DNA of 64,000 nt from Phaeodactylum tricornutum CCAP 1055/1. Taxonomy: Eukaryota > Bacillariophyta > Bacillariophyceae > Surirellales > Neidiaceae. The first letter of the stretch is position 1. Each line of letters starts with the position of its first letter. This document shows, in pieces, positions 1 through 10,477 of this stretch. Made by a program: the position numbers and the translations under genes. Under the pieces are notes generated by a model. It saw only the letters and a list, made by a program, of their open reading frames with translations. It searched no databases and was not told where the DNA came from. The DNA lies in NCBI RefSeq assembly GCF_000150955.2, contig NC_011670.1, positions 1-64,000 on the forward strand, written 5' to 3'.

Positions 1-269
1 CCTAACCCTAACCCTAACCCTAACCCTAACCCTAACCCTAACCCTAACCCTAACCCTAACCCTAACCCTAACCCTAACCCTAACCCTAACCCTAACCCTA
101 ACCCTAACCCTAACCCTAACCCTAACCCTAACCCTAACCCTAACCCTAACCCTAACCCTAACCCTAACCCTAACCCTAACCCTAACCCTAACCCTAACCC
201 TAACCCTAACCCTAACCCTAACCCTAACCCTAACCCTAACCCTAACCCTAACCCTAACCCTAACCCTAA
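1..269. repeat. Telomere, CCCTAA array
   Basis: About 45 uninterrupted copies of CCCTAA on the plus strand, with no variant unit, ending abruptly at 269. The C-rich strand reads inward from base 1, so this is the left chromosome end; the G-rich strand is TTAGGG. The unit is that of vertebrates, many fungi and diatoms, not the TTTAGGG of plants and many algae. There is no degenerate telomere-like zone between the array and unique sequence. Confidence 0.98.
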
Positions 270-3085
270 TTCACACAAGTGGCTAATATCCGTAGTATCA
301 CCCATCACTGCCGTGTTTGGTACATTGTTGTTCAATGCATAAATGTTGTGAGCAACTGACAATCGAATCATGCTTTGCAACTCCAGGCAAAAATCCCATA
401 AATATAACGGTGCAGATGACTTTTTCAAAGCCATGTTAGTCAAGTGCTTCAATGCCTTGATTGCAGTCTCAGCTTGATTCAACCATGGTGAGTAAGGTTC
501 AATCTGTCTAGCATGAGATCCTGCAGCACGAACCTTCCGTCTGAATTCACCCTGCGCCAATTCTTTTGCGCCATCGGAAATAATCTTGGCTGGAACACCT
601 TCTCGGTGAAACAACAAATCCATTGTCTCATGAGCATTACCTTTTGACTTCATAGCATAAGCACGTGTCCAATCAAGATCGTTGACGTAAATTTGGGCAC
701 ATGTGTTTCCGCTCAAAGACATTACACAAGAAAACATTGTATCCGTATACACACTTGTACGGAGATGTCGGTATCTGAGCCGACTGGTAGTTGGCTTGAC
801 TCTCTGTGTTAGAGTCCGACTGGCAATATCCTTGACTTCTCTCTGAGTCGTAGCCAATAAAGTTCGTTTCGCTGCAGATAAACCGATATTCCAACGTCTG
901 GCTAACTCTTCCGGAGTAACTCTGTACCTGTAATTCGACGACTGAGCAACACTCACAAGGCATGTCTTCTCAAGTGCTTCAACAAAATGCTGTTCATCAA
1001 GTGACACCGAAATACTAGACAACACAACTGATACTGTACTTTCGTGTGACAAAATCATTTGAATGTTTGCATGACCAGATTGTCTCGTTACCAAAATACC
1101 TTTGCTATCGGTATACTTCTCCTCCTGACAAGTAAAATCCGTCGAATAAGGATCCCAAATGGGATTGTCATATGTGAGAGTCAATTTGTGAAAGTTTCGA
1201 AACTCCTCCGGAGACGGCTTTCGCACTGGCAAATACGAAATCACACCATCTAATTGCAGATGCAATTTATGATGCTTGTTCGGGAAATAAATCGAATGTG
1301 ACAAATCCGTGGGGTTTTCAAGTAAAAATCTTGGACAATCATAGACCTGCACATTGTTTAACCGGAGCTGATTCGGATTTAACAAATTATGTTCCATAGT
1401 AGGAAAGTGCAAGGCCTGATGAATAATTAAAATAAAAGTCTCATATGTGTAAGGATGATCATATGCAAGAGCAGCAGAGACAATTGGTACAGACTGGGCT
1501 TGTCCCAATGTAGATAAAAATGCAGAAACATCAACCGTTCGAGAGGTTTCGTGAAATATATAAGCGTTCTTTCCAACGCAACAAGTATCCGCATGAGAAT
1601 CTAACTCCTCGTGTGATATAAATGCACTCTCAAGTGACTGTATAGAGATAGAATGTGTTGATACCACTGACATATTTGAACTTCTCTGCGACATATTTCG
1701 ACCTGCCAACAACTTCGAAGCAAGCGAGCTCGTATCATCACAACTCGTCTTCGATTTCTTGTCATCCTCCTTTTCTTGAGAATCAACAGTAGAAGCATTG
1801 CGTTTACCACCAGCTTCTTGACGTAATGTATGCAAGTGACGCTTCTGTTCAGCATTCATACTTTTGTATTCATCAAAGGTATAATACTTATGCACCATGC
1901 CCTTGGTAGAACCTTTGTTGAAAACACCTTTATCACCGCGTCCACCGCGACCTTTATTACCACGACCTGATCCTCTACCTTGTCCTCAACCGCGACCAGA
2001 TCGACCTGACGAAATATTCCGAAGCTGAGCTTGATTCTGTTCTTCAATAAACTCACTGAGGAAATTCACTGTGGCTTCAAAATAATTTTTCAAAGATGGG
2101 TTAGCACGAACAGTGGCAATTGCAGAATTGAGAAACGATGCCTATATCCGTTTCAAAAATTTCCGAACTTTTGCAGCCTCTGTCAATGGCTCTCCAAACT
2201 CTTCCAGATCTGTATGAGCTTGCTGATGAATCTCAGCAAACGTTCGAAAGTAAAGTTACGACGCTCTCCGTTGTAGAACTTTGACTCAAGATCACCTTCA
2301 GCACGCGTCATAATCTTTGACTGATTAGTCGGTCCCAAATAATGTGAGCGAAGTGCAAACCAAGCCGCACAACCATTACGAGCTCGAGCATAAGCCGACA
2401 CCCAGCTCCAAGTAGGCCCACCATGAGTACTAACGCGGATAATAGACTACACTTGAGCATTATCTGCTGCATAGGACTCTTCTTCATGCGGACATTGCGC
2501 TATCATTTCTTCAAACGCATCTTGATAGTCGTTATCCGGACCTTCAGGAACTTCTTTGTCTTCACGAATGACATAAGCCAATGGAACTCCCGTTGTTCCT
2601 CGAATTTGAAGTAAATATTCCGCAATATTTTCAAAGGCATCACGGATCTTCTTCAGGTCTTCAATTTGTCCAGGAGCAACAAGGTCTTTCGCTAACTCTT
2701 TGTCTTCCTTCTCACGCTTCTTGATCTCGATCATCGAGAAAATACGCGCCGCATTGAACTGAGCCGGATAAGGCCGAGAAGTGCGCTTGAGGTGACGAAC
2801 ATAGTATGCCAACAACACAAGACGCTCCTCCGCAGTGGGTGAAATTGCTACACCATTGCGAGGAATCATTGCCGGGGCTCCAGGTTGTTCTGCGTTAGGA
2901 TTCGGAAGCGTACCCCCGGGACGACGGATGTTCTTACACATGTCCTTGATGAAATCATCCGTTGCGATCTCGAAAACATCCATAGACGTAATCGAATCCG
3001 TGATAGCATCGCGTTGTTCGACATCAACAATGCCGATTGCTTGTAAAGCATTTCGAACTTGAGCTAAAGCAGCTGCCATGGTCAA
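270..3085 (-). mobile_element. Broken Ty1/copia-type LTR retrotransposon remnant
   Basis: A fossil of the Ty1/copia class lying on the minus strand. A 212-codon gag-like ORF occupies 2447-3085. It is followed downstream by a Gly/Arg-rich basic stretch near 1900-2010. The region of about 280-1700 resembles the integrase core and the sequence after it, including an Asp-Gly-Ala-Lys-Glu segment and a Pro-Trp-x-Asn-Gln-x-Glu segment typical of copia integrases. The element is cut off by the telomere, so reverse transcriptase, RNase H and the far LTR are absent. The remaining part looks broken in several places. The leader or near LTR would lie somewhere between 3086 and about 4900, but I cannot fix its ends. 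Diatom copia families (CoDi type) are the likely source; the exact family is not determined. Confidence 0.75.
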
Positions 3086-3690
3086 CTTTCGTCTTCTTCA
3101 CCTGTCTTAAATTTCATGAAACTTCGTAAGCTGGTTTGACAACATTCAGTGTTCTTTCTGCACCACGTGAACACGAGAATTATTGATCACTGATAACATC
3201 ACATGTGAACACCACATAAATACCATGTAAGTGATATCGATATTGAATACCGTTTGAGAACCATTTCAATAAAACGCGACAAACACCATTTTCATGTCGC
3301 AACCCATAATACGAGATATTTGGCTGATATCTATCAGAGTGGAGGATCAACGATTACCGTTTGGTACAAGTCCGATAATTGTTGCTGTATAAGTAAATGT
3401 TCCATGCAAACAAACTACTTATCATCCACACATGGATAAAGCTTGGATCCGAGCTTTTAGCAAACAATAAATTCTTGTGCAATGCACCTTCTTTGGTAGA
3501 TGAAGAGATCCATGGAAGCGTCCCACCATGGAGATTTTGCCTCGTTTCAGACCGTTAGACGGATACGAAACCCAGTTACCGATCAACATGTCTACCACAT
3601 GGACCATTACGAGAAACTGGCAGTATAATCCAGGCCTCTGCAGGCTTCGGCGACTCAACAACGACATGAAGAGCCAGGTATTTTAGCTTT
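3086..3690. other. Subtelomeric non-coding sequence, probable element leader
   Basis: No convincing gene. This stretch lies just upstream (minus strand) of the gag-like ORF, so it is probably the untranslated leader and part of an LTR of the same remnant. A clear TG...CA bounded repeat pair was not found, because the other LTR is missing from the window. Confidence 0.4.
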
Positions 3691-3740
3691 ACCTCCCCAG
3701 GCACTATCGGACTTGGCGATCACTCAAATCACAACAAATC

Positions 3741-3811
3741 ACCCTACCTTTGATCCCGCTACCTCAGCTTAGAACGATGGGTCTGATAAACTAGAAAACT
3801 GCAACGATAAC
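3741..3811 (+). repeat. Subtelomeric direct repeat A, copy 1
   Basis: Collinear with 4551-4621 at a constant spacing of 810 bp. The last 31 bp (3781-3811) match 4591-4621 exactly. The first part shares the ACCTTTGATCCC block. A related segment (3792-3817) also occurs inverted at 4769-4794. Confidence 0.75.
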
Positions 3812-4094
3812 GGGCTAAAACGTGTCTGTGGGACCAAAGGATTGTAGATACGATAAAAAGACGTAAAACAAAGACTTATAAGCATAAACCCAAGATAAAG
3901 GGATAATGAACCCCGATATTCTTGTCGTAGGGTTTTTCTAGTTATACGTAAGCAACACAAAACACAAACGCAATTTGCGGAAGAACAACTGACTGTGAAA
4001 GCTGTTTGCCAGACGTCAGCAAGTTAGGTATCACTGTGCAGTAACTATAACCCTATTTGATATCCCAGTGCAATTTGTTGATATCCCAGTGCAA

Positions 4095-4183
4095 TTACTT
4101 ATATAAAATGTGATATCCCAGTGTAAAGATAAAATATACATTCACGAATATGTTTACAACACCCGGATATCATTTTCCTTAGG
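4095..4183 (+). repeat. Subtelomeric direct repeat B, copy 1
   Basis: 89 bp matching 4798-4886 with only about four mismatches. It contains the block GATATCCCAGTG, which also recurs locally at 4059, 4080 and 4112. The two B copies bound a segment of about 790 bp. Confidence 0.85.
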
Positions 4184-4291
4184 GTGTTTTCAAAGCGTCA
4201 CTTTACATTAGTAAGGATTTGAAAAAGATTTTATTGCTTTAGAAAAGAAGTATTGTTCTCCGGGTTAACCAAGAGGGTTTACTAATGTTGT

Positions 4292-4424
4292 TGGACACTG
4301 AACCCAGAGGAATTACTTACAACATCGGACAGTGAACTGGGAGGGAATACTTATATGTCGCACTGTGAACTCAGAGGGAATATTTATATGTCGCACTGTG
4401 AACTCAGAGGGTTAACTTATGAGG
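4292..4424. repeat. 33-bp tandem repeat, four degenerate copies
   Basis: A unit like TCGCACTGTGAACTCAGAGG plus an AT-rich half repeats with a 33-bp period. The TCG marker falls at 4325, 4358 and 4391, preceded by a more diverged first copy. The last two full copies are nearly identical. The array lies inside the segment bounded by the B repeats. Confidence 0.85.
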
Positions 4425-4550
4425 AGTTTTTAGGTAGATTTTATACATCATTGTAGGAAAGTACTACTCTGGGTTCTCCCTCCCCTTAGGCACACTCGGC
4501 CTCGGCACTTCCGTCAAAACACTCACAAACACTCAGACAATCACAACAAA

Positions 4551-4621
4551 CTTATACCTTTGATCCCACAGGGACACAGAACGACTTTGGGTCTGATAAA
4601 CTAGAAAACTGCAACGATAAC
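4551..4621 (+). repeat. Subtelomeric direct repeat A, copy 2
   Basis: Second copy of repeat A (copy 1 at 3741-3811). Together with the inverted partial copy at 4769-4794 it forms a foldback: the block AGAAAACTGCAACGA reads inward from both sides of a roughly 200-bp stretch. Confidence 0.75.
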
Positions 4622-4797
4622 CGACTAGAATCGCACTAGAATAGCACAAGATCACTAGTGTAGTTACGAAACAGAGCAAAACACAAATTATACCATGATC
4701 TGCCTGAGCAGACCAGTCTTAGTCTAACGTACATATGACAGACGCTTGACGTGGGGTTTTTTCTATGTTAACCCGTTGTCGTTGCAGTTTTCTACAG

Positions 4798-4886
4798 TTA
4801 CTTATATAAAATGTGATATCCCAGTGTAAAGATAAAATAAACACTCACGAGTATTTTTACAACACCCGGATATCATTTTCCTTAGG
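4798..4886 (+). repeat. Subtelomeric direct repeat B, copy 2
   Basis: Second copy of repeat B. It ends 34 bp from the stop codon of the 939-codon ORF on the minus strand, so the repeat mosaic reaches into the 3' flank of that gene. Just beyond it a 15-bp block, TCTCCCTCCCCTTAG, at 4889 repeats one found at 4485. Confidence 0.85.
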
Positions 4887-4920
4887 TATCTCCCTCCCCT
4901 TAGATCTCTCTACCCTTATC

Positions 4921-7740
4921 CTAACCAACAACTATTGGTGACACCACAAACTTTGGTTGCGGGACATTTGTGTGTGCCGGTATTTGATATCCAAACGTCT
5001 CCGCAACTTCGTTTGTTCTCTCCGCCAAACTGACTGGCCCCAGATACGGGGTCACACCGTCAGCACAGCGTAGTTCAGGGTACTTATAGCCTGATACCAA
5101 CATGCGCGATCCCAACAGATTTGTGTGCCCCAATCCCAACACAACACTGTCTATTGCCATTTGTTCTTCTATTTTCAGCAGAGTCATTGGTACAGTCTGG
5201 ATAATTACTAGTGTAGCCGTCACCAGTACTGCAGTGAGCACCGCCCCCTCAGATGGAGTCGGGTAGGCAAATGTCAGAATTGTTGATGCCAGCACAATCA
5301 TGAGACCATTTGACTTGCCTGCCAACGTAAGGTTCACTTCCCTGCTTTTCATAGTGTTATATATATCAATCCAAGGCATTGTTTCTCCTTTGCCTCCAAC
5401 AGCTATGGCCAGAGCAAGCAAAGAGAATGATTCATATTTTTGCGTTTTGATTGATACCACAAAAACCACAACCAGCGCCGTGAAAATTAAAATCGTGTCA
5501 CCAATGGTGTTCTGGCTCAGCTCCTCTGCCGCACTATTGGCCACTAGCGCCGTACCGAGTACGTTCCCGAATTTTCCACTGCTCCACGTGAAGACCGGAC
5601 CTGGACTGCGTTTGTTGGTTGTACATGTTTCAAGCCACAACCGCACAGTCGTGTCGAGTGGCCTGCCCTTAACCAACAACGGCATGCCGGGATTGGCATT
5701 ATTTATTCCCGTAAGCGGCATCTGGAGAGTCCTGTAAAAGTTGCGCACTGCAGCTCCCGACATAAGTCCGGCAGTATCGTCGTTGGTCGCACAGGTCTCC
5801 TTCAGGCTCACCGCTCCGTCCGTTTTCTCTACACATAGACTAACAGCTCCTAAGATGAGCGCTATGTGGTCGGTTGAGTTCTTCCACCCTACAAGTTCCA
5901 CTTCCCTTGGCAGCACTACGTTAGGGCCGTAGTACCTTTCCAACATTTTATGTAGCAAAGCATTTTCAGAAGTGTAAAACTGTGTACCCTCAGCATCTGG
6001 GACAAGGTTCTCGGATAAACATTGTAGTAGCATGTACTCTCTTTCCGGATTATCTCTGATGATCCCAAGATCGCAATTTAACGGTGCAAGCGCTACGTTC
6101 GCTACGAGAATTCGCGTTGCATAAGGCCAGGCTCTGCCTATTTCGGTCCCCGGCGTGTACAAACCGTGCAGAACGCTGCGGCGTACCCTACTCATGGCTG
6201 TTGTTATTCGCGCGGTGTTTTTGGGCACTAACCACTGTGCTTGGTCGCATGCCAGTATTGAGAAGTTCCCCCCGCACAGGGTGTACTCGACAAGCCTTTC
6301 TGAGGCAAGCACACATTTTCTCTCAAAGGGACCGTTCTTAAACACCCTTGCAACTGTGCTCCCATTCACGGGGATTCTTTTTATTTCTGCTTCCTTAATG
6401 TCGTCCTCAGGCCAGGCACCCCCTTGCTCACACCATGTATTCGTGTAACTCAATGAATGACGGTTGCCCCCATACCTCTCTAATTTGATCAACCGCCACT
6501 TCACCCTTGCAGCCACAATCATCTTCACTACCAGCTGGAGAAGTCTCTCATCCTCAGGGCTGACCTTTATCAGGTTTGCAGCGTACGGCTGTGACGGGTA
6601 AAACACTCTGGAGCCGCGTAAAACTCGCGAATGAAGCACTCCCAAGGATTCCAGTACCGCCTCTAGCTCGACCGTTTTTACAAAGTCACCTACTCCGGGA
6701 TCCATTGGACGGTTCATGCCCAAGTGGATGATAGCAATATGCAGCAGGAAGTTCAACCTACCCAAGGACATGTTCATCAATGAGGTACTTCTATCGGCTA
6801 GTGCCGACTTCGCTTCAACTGTCTTGAGGATGTTAACACCCGGGTCCGCTAGCATCGCAAACGCCAGTGCGGGTTCCGTTGTCATCTCCAGGCACGTCTT
6901 TATCATGCTATCCGTTATGCCGTCAAAAGCTACTATCGAATTCATTGTGTTTCGGAAGTCCAGCCGAAGTCCAGCTGAAGGCGGCGGACTTTCCCTGAGG
7001 AATGTCAGGATAGCATCGTTTGCAGCCATCTGGTACCCATTTAAGTTTCTCGTGATTCTATGCATGACCAGGGAAAGTACTCTTGAAACCAGCAGCTCTC
7101 TGAGTCCTGCCACACTCTCAAACAAGATCTTAACGTTCATTGCGTGGCGAAATGACAGATCATCAGTTGTATTTAGCAAAGTCAGCCCTCCATGTACCAT
7201 GAGCAGTAGCTCCTCCTGCGTCACGTGACGTTGGCCTAACAGTCCTGGGTCACGCATTACTAGATCAGCAACGTCGCTTGAAAGGCAAACTCTCACCCCA
7301 GCAGCGTTGGCGACCACAGTAACGTTAGCGTAATAAACACCCCACGGTGAACACCGCACCTCCACGTGATGGTTGCCGGATGTAAAATCCTTACGATGGC
7401 CACCATTTCCGTAACTTCCATTCCTGAACGCATCTCGGACAAATGCAACCGCCATCACCTCCTTGTCGTTTCCACATTCTCCGCCCGACATTCTTCTCTG
7501 CTCATGAGTCGGGTATTGCCAGCGCGCGCTTGAGACACTCCGGCTCCTTGTTAAGATGCTGCCCCGTCGAGCGAGTGGCCTCAGCGGTGATACGTTCTTT
7601 CCATTTTTGTTTGAATTCATGTTTGTTTTGTTGTCTTGCAACTTAGATTGCTCTTCAAGTCCGGCGCAATCCCAACACACACTTGTGGCGAAGTCGGAGT
7701 GGATAATATTGTACCCTCGCGGATGAAAGTCGTATTTCAA
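4921..7740 (-). CDS. Orphan subtelomeric membrane protein, 939 aa
   Basis: A single uninterrupted 939-codon frame that I do not recognise. The first about 60 residues are basic, Ser/Asn-rich and lack a signal peptide. Residues of about 70-720 look like a globular region with scattered Cys and Trp and no motif I can name. The C-terminal 200 residues hold three or four hydrophobic segments, at about 747-766, 771-783, 811-826 and 832-853, followed by a roughly 85-residue tail. An inner Met at residue 41 is an alternative start. Such a long open frame between telomere-proximal repeats argues for recent selection or recent arrival. It could be a member of a subtelomeric family or cargo of an unrecognised mobile element. 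Its function is unknown. Confidence 0.7.
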   Translation of the reverse strand: MKYDFHPRGYNIIHSDFATSVCWDCAGLEEQSKLQDNKTNMNSNKNGKNVSPLRPLARRGSILTRSRSVSSARWQYPTHEQRRMSGGECGNDKEVMAVAFVRDAFRNGSYGNGGHRKDFTSGNHHVEVRCSPWGVYYANVTVVANAAGVRVCLSSDVADLVMRDPGLLGQRHVTQEELLLMVHGGLTLLNTTDDLSFRHAMNVKILFESVAGLRELLVSRVLSLVMHRITRNLNGYQMAANDAILTFLRESPPPSAGLRLDFRNTMNSIVAFDGITDSMIKTCLEMTTEPALAFAMLADPGVNILKTVEAKSALADRSTSLMNMSLGRLNFLLHIAIIHLGMNRPMDPGVGDFVKTVELEAVLESLGVLHSRVLRGSRVFYPSQPYAANLIKVSPEDERLLQLVVKMIVAARVKWRLIKLERYGGNRHSLSYTNTWCEQGGAWPEDDIKEAEIKRIPVNGSTVARVFKNGPFERKCVLASERLVEYTLCGGNFSILACDQAQWLVPKNTARITTAMSRVRRSVLHGLYTPGTEIGRAWPYATRILVANVALAPLNCDLGIIRDNPEREYMLLQCLSENLVPDAEGTQFYTSENALLHKMLERYYGPNVVLPREVELVGWKNSTDHIALILGAVSLCVEKTDGAVSLKETCATNDDTAGLMSGAAVRNFYRTLQMPLTGINNANPGMPLLVKGRPLDTTVRLWLETCTTNKRSPGPVFTWSSGKFGNVLGTALVANSAAEELSQNTIGDTILIFTALVVVFVVSIKTQKYESFSLLALAIAVGGKGETMPWIDIYNTMKSREVNLTLAGKSNGLMIVLASTILTFAYPTPSEGAVLTAVLVTATLVIIQTVPMTLLKIEEQMAIDSVVLGLGHTNLLGSRMLVSGYKYPELRCADGVTPYLGPVSLAERTNEVAETFGYQIPAHTNVPQPKFVVSPIVVG

Positions 7741-8571
7741 AGAATTTGTGAATTCAGGGTGATTGGTATGCTACTCGTGTGGTCCAAGCTTGAGAACCTC
7801 CTATTCGTAATGATTGACAAAAGACTGCATTGATCCGAGCGAATGTTAGTGACTAGGCCCGATCTTGAGGGCCATGAAATTCGTGATTAATGGCCATTCA
7901 CAGATATGCCAAATTGCCCTCTTACCGCTGACCGTTCACTGAGGGCTTGGAAGATTCAAATTGCGTGACATCAATCTACCCACGTCGCTTGACTCGCCTG
8001 ACTCTCCCTCTCATTCCGTGAATTGTTGTAATGATGTAAGGACACCAGCATATCAGAAAGGATGGAAGACTCATGCTGCAAATGCTCGCTTTGCCATCCC
8101 GCTTTCTACTGTTCCGTTTGGTGATGTTTGTTACACCTTATATTGATCAGAGCTCGACTTCTCCCTCTTTTTTATTTAACAGAATCGTGATGACAAAATT
8201 ACAACATTTTGTCTCTGCGAAAGAATCAAGCTTACAGTCAGCGTTGGGTTACAATTTGGCAAGTTCCCTGTCTCCACTGATTCTGCTTGTTGATGTTTTC
8301 TACGAATTACGGGACTCCACGAGTAGACATAATGACCAGCATGCTTGGGATCTGGGTTTGAATCCGCAAAATTCGTCTGCTTCGGTCAACTTAACGGTGA
8401 TCGTTTGCTTCTGTTTGGTGATGAATAGAACTGTGTGAAAGAGGCTTGTATCTATTTTACACTTATGCACTGAACTTGGGCATAGAGCAGCAAAGACGAA
8501 TAGTTTCGATAAAATCGCATCGTCCGTGAACAATTTGACTCACGTCATTTACAAATAAATAAGACGAATAT
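7741..8571. other. Intergenic, upstream of the orphan ORF
   Basis: AT-rich sequence with only short frames on both strands and no protein I can identify. It should hold the promoter of the 939-aa ORF. A T-loop-like string near 8350 has no matching tRNA stems. Confidence 0.5.
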
Positions 8572-8646
8572 ACTAATCCGGTTTCGAAGAGGCGGGAAAG
8601 TCACTAATCCTGCCAAATTATAGATTTCCTAAGTACCAAAGATGGG
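8572..8646 (+). repeat. Left terminal inverted repeat
   Basis: 75 bp, 81 percent identical to the reverse complement of 9601-9675. The outermost 10 bp and an inner block, AGATTTCCTA, are identical in both ends. Confidence 0.8.
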
Positions 8647-8874
8647 TGGTAAGTGCCTACCTAAGTAGCCACAATTTAGCGCGCCGTCGCTTATTAAAAC
8701 AAAATACTTAACGTAAAGCCAACGTTTGTCATAATTGCAATCATCAAAAACATGCTTTGCAATATACTGAGTCTGAGGCTACACTATCTTACATGTATGA
8801 GCAAAATGAAGGAATAAGGTTATGAGACTCATACTTGTCTCCTAATAGATAATAGCATTGCATTGAAGCATACG

Positions 8875-9080
8875 CCAACAAAAGCATCAAAAGAAGCATT
8901 GACGGGAGCATTTAAAAACCAAGCACTGACAGGTATATTGACAAAAGCATTGATGGGTGCATCAACAAAAGCATTGATGGGACATTGATGGTGCATTATC
9001 AAAGTGTCGACGGGAGCTTCAAGAAAAGCACTGACGGCGGGGGGGAGGGGGTTGGGCATCATTGACAAAAGCATGGGTAT
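8875..9080. repeat. Degenerate minisatellite, about 24-bp unit
   Basis: Repeated variants of ACAAAAGCATTGATGGGAGC with a unit of roughly 24 bp, interrupted near 9040 by a G-rich run. Because the unit is a multiple of three, the minus strand reads as a repetitive Ala-Pro-Val-Asn-Ala-Phe peptide. That peptide is a product of the repeat and I do not regard it as a gene. Confidence 0.7.
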
Positions 9081-9141
9081 TGAAAAGTACAGCCTTGGCA
9101 AAAACTCATTGACCGGAGCGTAAAAAAGCAGTCGACCAAAA

Positions 9142-9363
9142 TTGTCCTTCACTCCAAATCAAGGTGTGTTTACAGGAAGATACGTGCTGTCATCCTATCG
9201 CAAAGGGCTGACCTGCACGGCCAAGTGCCTTGGAGACAACGCATGTATCGCCAGGTACATTGCGCGCTACGGCAAGGCCAATTTGTACAATCTCTTGAAA
9301 GGTACTATTGAGAGCGATTCTACCGTCACGGCATTCGATCCGAAATCCCTGCAAAGCTGCTGA
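9142..9363 (+). pseudogene. Possible violaxanthin de-epoxidase-like gene fragment
   Basis: A 73-codon open stretch with no ATG start. Its middle reads CTAKCLGDNACIARYIARYG and then a Leu-Leu-x-x-Thr-Ile-Glu segment. From memory this resembles the Cys-rich N-terminal region of VDE-related (VDR/VDL) lumenal proteins, which have paired Cys, an ARYG block and an LLxCTxE block. The lipocalin-like catalytic domain, a plastid presequence and one of the expected Cys are missing, so it is at best a fragment. It sits inside a TIR element, which suggests transposon capture of a host gene piece. The similarity is judged by eye only and is uncertain. Confidence 0.3.
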
Positions 9364-9600
9364 TTCAGGGTAGTCGGCACGATCGTAACTACGATTGCTA
9401 CGTCTGTCGCGGAATACCGTCAATGGTTGTGCTCAATATTTTCCATTGTGGTGACAGCAAAGATCGTGACAGAAAATGTATCAATTTTTTTCAACACTTT
9501 TATTCGATGCCGATACGGTTCAATAAAAACAGTCGAAAACGAAGACAATTATATTAGATATGACCATGACCGCTCTAAATACTCAGGAAAGCACTCGCGA

Positions 9601-9675
9601 CCCGTCTTTGCTACTTAGGAAATCTAGGATTTGGCCTTATTTGTGATTTTGCGGCCTCATTGAGACCGGATTAGT
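9601..9675 (-). repeat. Right terminal inverted repeat
   Basis: Partner of 8572-8646. Its outer end abuts a possible 6-bp target duplication. Confidence 0.8.
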
Positions 9676-10477
9676 GAATTTCCTCGATAAATAAGTTACA
9701 CTAGAGATGCAGATTGACAGTGAATTAAAATTTTTGTTCATTTGGCCTTTGAATCGCAATGCTCACAGATATTCACTCCTGCAATCAAATTCACAACAGT
9801 GGGCGATTTATGTGAATGGTCTCTATAAAGCAAGAGACCAACACAACGCCCTTGAAACAGGAACTGATAGTGAATCCACTGAACCCTCAAGTTTTTATCT
9901 GCCTTTCGGCTGAGCTTGTCATGTTACATTCGTTGGCAATCAATCTAAATGACATTGGTCTGGCACATGCGCTATGATAGCAGCTAACGCTATATTTTCA
10001 AAACAGATTGCGATTGTGACACATTGAAGAGGTTTCGTACCATAAAACGATCACCGACTCCCATCTTCTTCGCAGCAACAACCTCCAAGAACGCCTTGAA
10101 CAGACAACACAGTATCCAATCCTTTCGGACACATGGCTAATAAGTGCCTTGTGTTGGCGCCCATGCCAAGCTTCAATACTGGTTTGAGATACCCCCAACT
10201 GAAGAGTTCACACAATTGTTCATCAAGTTGAAGTCACCTCCCTGGCTGTCCGAAGACTTGAGAGCATGATGCAACGCGAAAGGTTTCCACAGCAGAAGCA
10301 GAATTCGAGCCTTAGACAATAAGATTCATTGTGATTGTCTACTGATGGAGACGATCTTGTTGCCTAGGTTCCATCAAAAACAATATGCTCGCCCACGGTG
10401 CAGCGTATATTTGCCTCCAGAGAGAAATATATATCTTTGTTTGCACTACTAGAAACGGGTAACTTGTCTGTTTACAG
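9676..10477. other. Intergenic
   Basis: No gene seen. There are short frames only, and no recognisable RNA gene. One TGACAGTGA motif lies just inside the neighbouring TIR element boundary zone, at 9715-9723. Confidence 0.5.

Larger units (their letters stand above)
8572..9675. mobile_element. Non-autonomous TIR element, about 1.1 kb
   Basis: The ends are long inverted repeats. Bases 8572-8646 match the reverse complement of 9601-9675 at 61 of 75 positions without a gap, and weaker similarity runs about 20 bp further inward. Both ends begin ACTAATCCGG. The flanks carry a possible imperfect 6-bp target duplication, GAATAT at 8566-8571 and GAATTT at 9676-9681. No transposase frame is present, so it would depend on another element. 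The interior holds a minisatellite (8875-9080) and a fragment resembling a host gene (9142-9363). The superfamily is not assigned. Confidence 0.7.

Noticed and set aside
3086-4920. A complete LTR pair for the copia remnant
   Set aside because: The A and B repeat pairs are both on the same side of gag, are short and lack TG...CA ends, so they are not shown to be the two LTRs of this element.
8340-8370. T-loop-like string (GGTTTGAATCC) suggesting a tRNA
   Set aside because: No anticodon arm, D arm or matching acceptor stem could be drawn around it.
8829-9152. 107-codon minus-strand frame with a repeated Ala-Pro-Val-Asn-Ala-Phe peptide
   Set aside because: The repetition is explained by the 24-bp minisatellite. 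There is no conserved flanking sequence.
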